Part shown: positions 43,501 through 54,535 of the stretch, piece by piece | Numbering within the stretch: position 1 is the first letter of the stretch | Layout: each line of letters begins with the position of its first letter | Assembly (NCBI GenBank): GCA_004335835.1 | Contig: RWJK01001388.1 | Coordinates: forward strand, 79,329 to 143,328 | Length of the DNA stretch: 64,000 nt | Reading direction: 5' to 3' | From: Scenedesmus sp. ARA3 | Lineage: Eukaryota; Chlorophyta; Chlorophyceae; Sphaeropleales; Scenedesmaceae | Position numbers and translations under genes: made by a program | The notes under the pieces: model-generated | Seen by the model: the letters and a program-made list of their open reading frames with translations, nothing else | What the model was told of the DNA's origin: nothing | Databases searched by the model: none

Positions 43501-46500
43501 GCATTGGCCACAACACCTGCCACCTCACGAGTCCCATCCCGATACCGCCTGCCTTTCATGCATCAACAGTACATGTTCAGTCTGCTGCAGCGTATGCAGC
43601 GCACAGGGCGCACACGGATGCGACTGCCGGTTGGCAAGCATGCGGTCATCACTGGCGTCTAGCAACAACCAGGCAGAAGAACAGGGGCAGGAGAGATGCA
43701 GCATCAAATGCGCTGCACCGTCTCCCTTGCTGCGACAACAAAGGTGCGCAGCACACGGTGCACAGCAGTGCCGTTGCCGCAGCCCCCATGCGGTTTTGAA
43801 CAAAAAACAAAAAACAACAATGCAGCCACGTAGATTGACATAAAGAACAGTAACCGGAGAGTGTTGTGTCCACACAATAGTACTACGGGAGGGTGACTGC
43901 GGTACTGTTAAACTACTGAATAATATGCTGAAAAGCAGCTGACAGCAGGCAGCGTTGTACAACGCCCCTGGTGTCCGGCAACAACACAACCTAGTTGGCT
44001 AGGCACCAGTCACAGTAGTGCCGAGCGATGTCAAGCAAGAATATCAGAGTGCAGCAAGGTTCAGGCTGAGACCGCAATGCTCGTTGTGTAGCTGAGCAAA
44101 GTGTCTCCGCACTGACATGACCTCAGCCGCAACGCAACGCAAGCTAAAGTGCAAACTATGTGCAAGCTATGGGGCAGAACTGCGCTAAGGCTCAGCCGCC
44201 GATACAAAGAAATGCAAACAACTAGTGCGCCAGCGCCAGCCAAGCCCAGCTCAGTGAGACTGGACTTGCAAGCGCTTGCGGCAGCAACAACAACAACAGT
44301 GCATGCAGCATCCGCGCTGCACCTCGAAACAGTCCTCGCAACAGCTGGCACTCTTATTCAGCCTTGAGGCCGCGCTGTTCAGGCCTCACTAACCAGCAAA
44401 ACAAGGTGATAACACAAGACGGGGTTGTAACGCACACATGCACACAGCACAAGGTATGATTGCTGATCTGGGCCGACACCACAGACGCCCACAGCATGTT
44501 CAAATTTCGATCTGGTATGACATGCCTCCACAACAACACACACGCCACTAACCAGCCCTCGGTGTAGTACTGCGTGCCATCAACATTCAAATATACTAAC
44601 CGAACGATTGTAAGCAGCATGCAACCACACTGACATGCCTTTCCTGCCGGTGCTGTGCCAAATACTCTCTGGATAAACTTCATTCACGGCCTGATAATGG
44701 TCTAGTGCAAGAACCATCAGCTGCAGGGGGCGCACACACGGCCGGGCTGTGAATGCACGCATTCAGCAGCCCGCCGCAAGCAATCACCGCACATGCCAAC
44801 TGCGTGCATGCTGCAACAGAGGATGCAACAGCGCATCCCCGTCATATATAAATGACTCACACACCCAGCGCCCTAGCCGCTGAGACCATCATACATACTG
44901 ATTGCACCGCGGGTGACACACACACGCACACACAGCTGTTCAATTCGTGAAATACAAACATTGACACGCACGCATTTTGCTGCGAAGGCCGCCCATGCGC
45001 TGCTGCTGCACGCCCTGCACCAACAGCATTGTAGCGCTAAGCTGGTGGGAGGTATGCATGCAGCAAGCACGGCAGGCCAAACCGGCAAACACATGCATAC
45101 AGCCACTGGACGCCCTGCGTTAGCCGCGACAGGCCCTTTGCTGCAGCCGTGAAAAGCACATGCAGCACTGCAATGCGCTTTAGAGTCCATGCGGGCATTG
45201 CCATACTCCACAGACATGCAACAGACATGCAACAATGTGTGATGAGATGCACAACAACAAACGCCAACGAGAAGCAGAACAATGCAAACTGGGTGGGATA
45301 CAATACACGGCCCCGCAGCGCAAACGGGTGAGGAATGCAACCCTTGCGCTGCGTTGCTGCCACCATTCACGCCTGGTCAGAATTGTGTACAAGGTACAGT
45401 GCTCGGCACACACCCACAAAACAACAATAGCACCATCACGACTCACTCCTGCTGCTGCTGATAACATACACACACAGATACGCAAGAAATCCAGTGCACA
45501 ACCATGCAGAACAGATCTGACTACTGCCAAGCGCAGAGGCAGCGGTCTCCATCCAAGCGCCTTCAATAACGTACCGTGCCGCACTGCTAGAGAGATATGT
45601 GCATGCCAAAAGCATGACACGCAGCGATGCATGCACAGCAGCAGCCACTGCAGCGCCTTGACAGGCATGCCGCTGATTAGGCTGGCCGTGCTGCCTCACG
45701 CATCGCTGCCTCCTTCCTTCATCCTTCTCAACTTTATCCTCCTCAAGACCCACCACCAGCGTCGTGAAGCACAGTGCAACAGAGAGCCTCCCGCATGCTG
45801 CTGCTGCACTGCAAGCTTCCACGCAATGCCTTTGGCACCACTACTCAGTGCATGTGTGCTGTCCTTCCAACACACACGAAATATGCTGCCGTCCCGCGCT
45901 CCAAGAGCATTGTTGATTGAGAAAAGAAAACAAAGGGAATACAAGCTTCCACAACACGCACACACACCACGATCCTAATGGTGTAATGCAGCCACGCTCC
46001 GCTGCTGCTGTGCTGCGCCTATACCACACGCAAGCGCAATGCAAAGCAGCCGCTTCACGGCTGGACGGATGCTTCTTGCATGTTTGTTTGGCCTCAGCTG
46101 CACGGAGTCCACAGGTAAAAAAACACACACAACGCAGAACGCACCAGCATGCAAAGCACCATGCATGCACAGAAGAGGGATGCACGTGATGGGCAAGGAG
46201 TTGCTTGCCGCAAATCACAAGCTGGCACGGCTGTGTCACACTGTCAAACACGGAGGTGGCGGTCGGGCCAAGCAGCAGCTCTTTGGAGCGCTGCTGCTGC
46301 ACCAATCAAACAGCACACACACACTGACAGGAGCCAGAGGGGGCATAGAATGACAGATTCAGAGCCACCTGGCCATGCAGGTGCAGCCAGCATGCAGCCT
46401 AGCAAGCCCTGGCGGGGCCGCATGTTGCACAAGTGCCGTGCACTGCCTCTGCGCACCATGCATGGCATCGCAATTCAGTGTGGCGTTGCCAACCTTGTTC

Positions 46501-47070
46501 AAGGGAGCCACATGCACACACCAGCAGCTCGACACGGATTGGAAGCTGCAGCAGCCAGAAATCAGCAGAGATCGAAGCAAACAATAGACGCATCCACACG
46601 ACACGGCAGACAGCCCGCAAGCTGCAGCTGCCTGCGTCGGTGCATACACCTGTGCCGTGCGAACACAGCAACAGTCGCTGGTTGTCGTGTTCGCACAGCC
46701 ATCCCACAACACTGTCACTATCACACAGAGTTTCAGAACCCAACAACCGTGAACTGGCATGTTCACACAACAGGTTTTCACCATACACCCAGGGGCCGCA
46801 TCCCAGCAGTCGGTATCAGCTGCCTTCACAGAACACTGCAGCAGCGCAAAGCAGCAGGCACAGGGCTGCCGCTGCTACTGCTGCTGCTAATGAGGGTTCC
46901 TCAGCACTGACTGGTGCACTGTTTGTGCAGATACTCATTGCTGCGAGCCATGCACACAGGCGCCACAGCGATGAGTCACGCAGCACCAGCGCATGAGTCA
47001 CAGCATTTTGGGCCGCGCAACCATGCCAGACGCATGCCAGCTTGTAGAATGGCACCAGGCAATCAAACGT
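40553..47070. other. 6.5-kb block with no supported gene
   Basis: No conserved domain or closing spliced model on either strand. The plus strand changes from TG-rich (about 40600-42300) to CA-rich (about 42400-46900). ORFs on both strands are of biased, low-information composition. Confidence 0.5.
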
Positions 47071-47838
47071 TCAGTTTGAGCGCTGCTGCTGCTGCGCTCC
47101 AGGCGGGGTGCGCTGCACCTGTGCATGGCCAGTGACAGCAGGGCAGGCAGCAGCAGATTTTGCTCAGCAAACGCTAATTAAGCATCGGCCATCACCCAGC
47201 TGCTTGCAAGCATGGTGTCCGTTGACTCCAAACAATAGCTTCTGCAGGCATTTTGTGGTACCGCGAGCATCACAAGGCTGCGATCTGGCCCGCGCTCACC
47301 TGGCAGTGGTAGTGCTGCTGTTGCAACGTGGTGTCGTGCTGCTGCTGCAGCTCCTGGAGCTGCGCCTGCTGCACCTGTAGCTGGAACCGTGCGTAAGCAA
47401 ACAGCTTGGCCACCCTGCACGCAGATCACAGCAAAGGTTTAGTACGGGCGCTTTTCCCGGGTTGCCAAGAAGCCAGACAAGACAGCAAAGAGGCAGCGAG
47501 CAGTCACGCGCATGCCCCACATTCGTGATAATTATTATGGTGATGTCGCACCTGCTGCTCGGTCGCGGGATGCGCATGGAGTGCTGGCTGGACGATTTGC
47601 TGTTGGGCAGGTCCTCGTCATCGTCTTCCTCGTCGCTGTAGCAGCTGTAGGCGTCCTCGGCATCGTCGGAGCGCTGATCGCTGCAGCAGAAAGCTGCGTG
47701 CAAGCGCTGGCTGGCTGGGCTGTCGCAAGAGCCGGGCGAGTTGAGCGCCATAGATAAGGCGGACGTTTGCTTGTCAAGGGGCCGCTTGCCCGGTGAGGAA
47801 ACATGCCGATCTACTTCAAATCCAACGATCACGGACAT
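47071..47838 (-). CDS. Unrecognised small acidic/coiled-coil protein, about 149 aa
   Basis: Exons on the minus strand 47838-47552, 47414-47300, 47118-47071; phases 2 and 0 agree and the frame ends at TGA. Residues from the first ATG (MSVIVGFEVDRHV) give a short N-terminus, then a Ser/Asp/Glu-rich stretch with DEEDDDEDLP, then a Gln-rich predicted coiled coil (AKLFAYARFQLQVQQAQLQ onward). The open frame continues upstream of this ATG without another ATG. An acceptor-like AACAG at about 47943 before ALVGIERQRAFVRDLSRLRF suggests a missing 5' exon. I do not recognise a family. It is divergent from the ORAI-like gene, starting about 530 bp away. Confidence 0.5.
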
Positions 47839-48364
47839 GAAGCCAGTTTTAGCGCTAACCACGGGTGGTAATGGGCTGAAACGAAGCCTGCTGAGGTCAC
47901 GCACAAACGCTCTCTGTCGCTCAATGCCGACAAGCGCTGTTTTGAACAAGCATAAAGAACCGCAACATGCATCCCCGAAACCGAGCAGCGTGCAGGTGCG
48001 ATCGGAGAAAAGCTGGACGAGGGTGCCCTGTGAGCCCTGTCACTGACATGGTCGTTTCCTGTTTCAAAGGTCGTGATATGTGGGGCGAAATCCTGTGATT
48101 ATTTGCAACGACGTGCGTCAGTGTGTGTCCGGTCCTTGAACTGAACAACAGTCACCTGGCAGAAGCACTGCCACTGTCTCTGGACATGCGCATGGCATGC
48201 TAGCGCTGTGTATCTCCTGCTGGCCGCTGGCGCCCTTATTCTTCTATTTATTTCTTTTCAACAGCAGTGGCGCTTTTCATCCCCTGTTAGCCGGCAGGTC
48301 CCTGCATCTGTAAGCCTGTAACCTGCAGCTGTCATCTGGGCGGCAACACACGCCATTTTGGTGC
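47839..48364. promoter_or_regulatory. Divergent promoter region, coiled-coil gene / ORAI-like gene
   Basis: About 530 bp between two divergently oriented start codons. Part may be coding if the minus-strand gene has an upstream exon. No core promoter motif can be called with confidence. Confidence 0.45.
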
Positions 48365-49274
48365 ATGGACGAACGGCTAGTAGAAGCAGCGCAGGCGCTG
48401 CTGACAGGCTACGACACAGCACTCAGCCGGCAATGGCGGGAAGAGGACAGGAAATGGCGCACAGAGGACATGTGCTGGAGGCAGAAGGAACTGTACTTCA
48501 GCGAAGCACAGCACAGCTTTCTGTGAGTACCACAGCAGGCTTAGCCGGGTTGAACGTATCATTTCCTGCATGTTGCGCACACCAGCTGCATAAGGAGTTG
48601 CTCAGAGCAATCAGTGTCCGTCCGCTAGCAGCAGTAGAGGACACAGGCAGGCAGCACTGCGTATCGGCAGATGCAGATGCTGTCAGCAGCATAGCTACAG
48701 CCGCAATAGTGCAGCGGACTGCCGCTCCGCTGCAGGACAGCTGCCTGTCACCAAAAATGTTACCTTCAGCATGCTGATGAATGTTTTTGGATGATAGATT
48801 TACTGTAATATCAGCACATGCACCTGCCTGGCAAGCAGCATATACCAGCACAGCGTCCCCGCAGCAGCGCATGACTTGCCCGCCACTCCGCGCTCCACCT
48901 GCAACTGCAACTGCGCTGCTGCTGTGACCCTCTACCGCACCCCGCTGCTGCTGCTGCTGCTGCAGCGAGGAGCAGCGCCAGTGGCGGCAGGAAGACATAG
49001 AGCAGCGGCACCTAGAAAACGCGCGTGCGCTGTGGGCGCGTGTAGTTGAGAAGAACCGGCGAGATGTGGAAGAGAAGAGTGAGCAACTGAAGGCCATTTC
49101 GACACTGGCTGCCCTCATCAGTGGCTTTGCGCTGTCCGCATTCCTGCAGTTTGACTTCGGCAACTATGTCGATACATCAGGCGCAGTGCTGCCACTGTTT
49201 GGAGTCACCATGGCCCTCACGGTGAGGCGAGTGAGGGAGCAAAGTGAGAGGGGTGGTGCCGCTGTGCGACAGAG

Positions 49275-49305
<31 letters not shown>

Positions 49306-51610
49306 ATGATGTCCTGCGCTCGAGCAGTGCTGCTGACGATCAAAGCGCTTTTCACGGAGTAGGATCAGCAACAGGTAGCCTGAAGACCAGCAATGGCATG
49401 CTTGCAGGACATGCAGTGTGGAGCGCGCAGACTTGCAGGAAACGAGCATGTTCCGCGTCATTGCCTTGCCAGGTGCCGCTAGCTGCACTGCGCTGCTTGA
49501 CATTGAATCTGCTTTGAGACACTGAGCACTGCTGGCGGGTGTGGTGCATGATGTCCATTCTGCTGCTTAGGTGGGCTTGAGAGCATCTGCCAATCATCAG
49601 CTGGCTGCTGCTGCCGCTGCTGCTGCCGCTGCCGCCGCTGCTGCTGCTGCTGCTGCTGCTGGCGCCAGGTGGGCCTTGAGACCATCTGCGTGATCATCTG
49701 CTCGCTGATGCTGGTCAGCGTGTTCAAGACGGGCCAGAACTACATGTCGGAGGAGGAGGAGGCGGAGTTCATGAACCGCTGCAAGGCCTTCGTGGACAGC
49801 TACGGGTGAGGCTATTGCAGACAGACAAGTACAGAAAGTTATCAGTGAGCATCAGCCAACGCAGCCTCTGCAGCCATAAGGAGGTGGAGTTCATGACCTG
49901 CTGCAGGCCTCCGTGGGCAGCTACAGGTGAAAGGGTTGTGCTGCTGTGACTATTGGTCATATGATACACGCTGGCCATATGGGATTGTACAGCAGCAGAG
50001 TGCATGGCTCGCTGCAGGGCCTTCGTGGGCAGCTACAGGTGAGATGGTTGCGCTGCTGCAATTGTCAGTCATGACATACACACTGGCCATGCGCTTTTGT
50101 AAGGATGCGGAGTTCATGACCTGCTGCAAGGCCTTGGTGGGCAGCTACAGGTGACAGGGTCGTGAAATGTTTAATGTCTGTAGTTTCAACATCTACAGGT
50201 GAGCTGCATGCCCTGCATTTGTGACTACACGCGGCCATAAGGAGGCGCAGTTTGTAGCAGCTGCAGGAGCCGTTTCATCTGAACTTGTACAACGAGCCGC
50301 ATGTTCTGCAGTTGGCAGCTACAGGCCGGCGAGGCTTGGTGGCCCGCCTGGCGTGCAGCACCGGCCGCGGTTGATATTGGCAGTCAGACGTGTACGTGCC
50401 ATGGTGACTGTGTGTCCCTGCTGCTGGTTGCCGCTGCCGCCTGCCTGCAGCTGGGGCGACCGGCCGCCCGCTCCCGCGCGCTCCTTCGCCATGCACTGGG
50501 CGCAGCGCTGCGAACAGAGCTGGCGCAGAGCCTTCCTGCTGTTCGGGCTAGGTGGGCGCAAAGTTTCGCAAGATAGGCGTAGCAAGTCAAGCTTCCGTTT
50601 GATCAGCAGCAGGGCTGCCATGTCTGTTTGCCAACGCTCCTGCTAGCAGGGGTGGCAGCTCTCCGTGTGGTGCACAGCTGTCCCTGCTATCCGGTCTATG
50701 TGGGTGGATTGCCACATGTTAGCAGGACAAGCGCGTGCTTGCGCAGCACACGTGGGCAGTGTCTGTTGCCGATGTCCCGTACTTGCAGGAGTGAAGGCTG
50801 GCACCCCTGCCTGCGCAGCATTTAATGCTGTTGCCTCATCGTAGCTCCGTCACAGCCTGCTTACAGCTTACTGTATTGCCATGAGCCTGGAACCTTTGAA
50901 ATTGTGCTGTGGTGTGTTGCTTGCAGGAATCCCCTGCCTGTTCGCCAACCTGTCGGTTGCGGCCTGGATCAAGTTTGACCACAGCTTGCTGTCGCAGCTG
51001 CTGACCACAATCGTGCTGGTGCTTGCGCTTGTGTCCATGGGCTACAGCCGAAAGTGGAGTGCACATATACTGGAGACTGAGCGCACTGAGCTAGTGAGTG
51101 CTTGGTGTGACTGTTATTACTTTAAGTTTTGGTTGCACATATGATGTTTACACATGGCTTGGGTGTTCAGCCTGCGGCAGCAGTGGGCGTTCAGGGACGC
51201 ACCTGACCTGCCTTGCACAGGCTGCCTGCAGGGCTGTTTGTAACAGCCACCTGTTGTGCTGTGGAGCGGGGCTTTGTAGGAGTGCGCGCAGCAAACGCGT
51301 GCGTTGCAAGGCATTCAGCGATGCGCAGCACACACAGGGAATCACTGCACATGGCAGTGCTGCTCGGAGAGGTTGCTGCGGCCGCTGCTGTCAGCTGCCG
51401 CTGCTCTCTGCTGCTCATACCGCGTGTCTGCCTGGCTGCTTTGATGTGTTGCAGGGCGCGGAGCGTGTGCCAACAGCTCCCCAGGGCTTGCCGTTTGACT
51501 GGCATCGGCGGCCGGCGTTCCAAGGGCGTACACTGTCGCAGCGCATGTCAGCAGTGACAGCCGGGTGCAGCAGCGATGGCGCTGCCGCAGTGGGGGTCAA
51601 TGGCACCTGA
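48365..51610 (+). CDS. ORAI-like four-transmembrane protein, 324 aa, 6 exons
   Basis: Exons 48365-48522, 48966-49221, 49669-49805, 50451-50551, 50927-51093, 51455-51610; phases agree. The N-terminus (1-95) is charged, Trp/Arg/Glu-rich and helical. Four hydrophobic segments follow: about 98-117 (AALISGFALSAFLQFDF), 126-155, 210-233 and 238-258. The ISGFALSAF stretch matches the LSGFAMVAM start of ORAI TM1, and the overall topology with cytosolic ends fits ORAI/CRAC Ca2+ channels, which in animals open on STIM binding. At the place of the ORAI1 selectivity-filter Glu106 this protein has Gln114, with Asp116 two residues on. Channel function is therefore inference. Start: ATG with the whole charged helix behind it. 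The C-terminal exon (52 residues) has no recognisable motif. The exon 3 end is copied at least three times in the intron. A generic four-TM protein of another family is the alternative. Confidence 0.68.
49870..50335 (+). repeat. Three to five copies of the ORAI-like exon 3 end
   Basis: Sequence for EAEFMNRCKAFVDSYG plus donor (49765-49810) recurs at about 49880-49930, 49998-50045 and 50105-50155, each ending GGCAGCTACAGGTGA. Weaker matches lie at about 50238-50280 and 50315-50330. Units are about 110 bp apart and also share flanking intron sequence (ATGATACACGCTGGCCAT type). Confidence 0.9.
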
Positions 51611-52367
51611 CAGTATTTGTGCTGGCTGCTTGCGCGGCTTTGCCCAGGCCACGGGCTCATTGGACCCACTGTGCAGCTTGTGCGCCAGAGAAATGTAAAG
51701 CAATACAGCGGCTGCAGGTGGCTGCAGGCACATTTATCAAGCAGCTGCCACGTGGCAACTGCAAGACAGCGTGTCCTGCCTGCCATGCATCATACAGCTG
51801 GGTGGCATGCCCTGCATGACACGGGGTTTGAGGTCAAGTGTGTTTATGTATGGATGACTCAACAGGGCAGTGTGCAGCCGCTGAAACTGCGGCAGGCTGA
51901 TCCGCCCTACATGGGCACGTCTCCATGCCTGAACTGAATTCACCCATGTTTTGTACTGTCACAGTACCGCACGGTGCGGTAGTGAGGTCTCCGCAATGGT
52001 TTCCATCAAAATTGCTATGGAGAGTTTGCAGTCATTGGTGTGACGTAGCAATTGCAAAGTGATTCCTCTGCAAGGATTGATGTTGAAGGGGTACTGGATG
52101 TCATGCGTGTCACTGACAAGGTTACCTGCACTGCACAGCCCCAGCACTGCTGAGCAGTAGCAATCGCTCTTGTGCATGGCACGTCCTGAGGACACCGAAG
52201 TTCTGCAAAGTCTGGTTGCGTCTGCGTCCATCTGTAATCAAGCATAATCGAGCCAACTCCCTAACCAACACGCTCGTTCTGTTGTGCTCTGCTGCAACGG
52301 GACATCAGTTCACCACGGGCTTTAGCAGATCATCAGCCGATGCAGCGGTGATAGAAGTAGACGGATA
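51611..52367. other. Intergenic, ORAI-like to TM9 gene
   Basis: Holds the ORAI-like 3' UTR and the TM9 gene's promoter and 5' UTR. No gene and no clear core motif seen. Confidence 0.5.
51694..51698 (+). promoter_or_regulatory. Candidate polyadenylation signal TGTAA of the ORAI-like gene
   Basis: TGTAA occurs 84 bp past the stop codon, at a normal distance for chlorophyte 3' ends. Confidence 0.4.
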
Positions 52368-54492
52368 ATGGAGCTGCTGGGAAAGGGCCGTTGGGGCCTG
52401 GCAGCGTTGCTGCTGCTCGGCTGCCTGGCAGTTTGTACTCTTGCTGGCGAGAACAACCACAGATACAAAGATGGCGAGGCAGTAACGCTTTGGGTGAACA
52501 AAGTCGGACCCTACAACAACCCGCAGGTTTGTGCTAGACTGTGCTGATCCATCAAGTGAGCAGTACTGCAGTTGTCTTGCCAGGCATCCTGTCGCCAACC
52601 ACTTGTACCAGCAGCACCCTCTTGCCAGCCTTTAGCATTCTCCCCAGGGCTCATCACCACTTCAGCATTATACCATACCGCTGCCGGTGCATGATCTGCC
52701 TTGCAGGAAACGTACAACTACTACGCCCTGCCATACTGCAAGCGGCACCCGCAGCAGAAAGATGAGCATAGCTGGGGTGGCCTAGGCGAGGTCCTGCAAG
52801 GCAATGAGCTCATCAACAGCCAGCTTGACATCAAGTTCAAGGGTGGGTGAAGTGTTTAAGCACACAAGACAGCAGCAGATGCACCTGTGTTCCAACTGGC
52901 ACGGAGGGTGCAGCTCAACCAACGTGCATGCAGCAGTTGCACTTGTTGCAGGCACGTCATATGCAAGCAGAGGATGTGCTTTACTGTCTATGCACTTATG
53001 CATACCTGCAGCTATGCTGATGGCATAGCAGCAGCACTCGCTTGGATGCCCTGCCCGTGTGCCAGCCACTCGTCACAGCACAACTGCTAGCATCTGACTG
53101 TATGTGCGTGGTAGAACAGCGTTCTCAGACCTGCTAACATGGTGTTACTGCTGTTTTGTCTGCTTGTCCACCGCAGTGCCTGTGCCCAAGTCTCCCATCT
53201 GCTCCCAGAAGCTCAGTCAGGATGATGTGGAGGAGTTCAGGTGACAGCAGCAGCAGCACCGGCAGCAGCAACAGCAGCAGCAACAGCAGCAGCACTGGCG
53301 GCGGTTGTTGCGGGAAGCTCCGTTGCCCAGATGCTTCTACAGCAAGCGAGCAGCTAGCTAGCTGGACAGTTGCTTCCGACTTAGCTGGCACGTTGGGAGC
53401 ACCCTGCCTGGCCGGCACGCGAAGCTGACATAGCTGACTGATGACAGCAGCAGCTGCAGCAGCAGGCGGAGCAGTAGCTGCATCAGCCTTGTGCAGCGCT
53501 AGTCGGCCTAGCAAGCCAACAACACCACAGAGCAGCAGCAGCAGCAGCAGCAGCTGTCACCAGCAGATGTGTTGCTAGTGTGTCTGCGGCGTCCTGCCAT
53601 GCTCCTTGCACTTCACATTTATGCTTTGCAGCAGTTTGCAGCAGCCACGCCAACTGCAGCCATTCAGTTAGCAAACACCAGGCCTGCTCCATTACCACCT
53701 GCTTTCCTGACACGTGCGCAGGTCTGTGTTGCAGCGCCAGTACTGGTGCGAGCTGTTAACAATGCATAACGCGTTGCACTCACGCTGCCTGCTGCCTGCA
53801 GGTATGCGGTGCAGCACCACTACTGGTACGAGCTGTTCATGGATGAGCTGCCCGTGTGGGGCTTTGTGGGAGAGCTGAAAGGGGCCCCGGGGGCGGAGCC
53901 GGACCTGCTGCTGTACAGCCACAAGCAGCTCGACATCAGCTACAACGGGGACAGGGTGAGGCGGGTGCAGCATCAAACTGGGGATGGTGTGACCATGGCA
54001 GCAGCAGCAGCAGCAGAAGACAGTGTGAGCATGTGGCAGCGTGTCTTGGGCGCATCTCTGCGCTGTGCTGATGCGCTGCTGAACCATCACAGCAGCAGCC
54101 ACAAGAAGCTAGACATCAGCTTCAAGGGGCAGGGTGGGACGGGCGTGTGTTAACAGTGCGGTGTGGTGAGTCGAGGGCTAAACCATAGCAGCAGCAGCAG
54201 CAGCAGCAGCCACGACCAGCAGGTTCAGAAGGGTACAGACACAGCAGCAGCAGCAGGCATGGCGCGCTGTGGGTGGCAAAGGAGGAAGCCAGCTGCTGTG
54301 GAGATCTGGTTTTTACTGGCCGCAGCAGCAGAAGCGGCAGTTGGACGCTTTTGGAGTTGGAAGCAGGGGCTTGAACATAAGCGAGTTGACAGCAACCAAT
54401 CAGACACCTTGCAGTCAGGTTCCTCTCCTGGATCGCCTGACAGTCCACTCGCTGCAGTTGACACCTTGTACTTGTCATGGTGCCTGCTCCAC

Positions 54493-54535
<43 letters not shown>

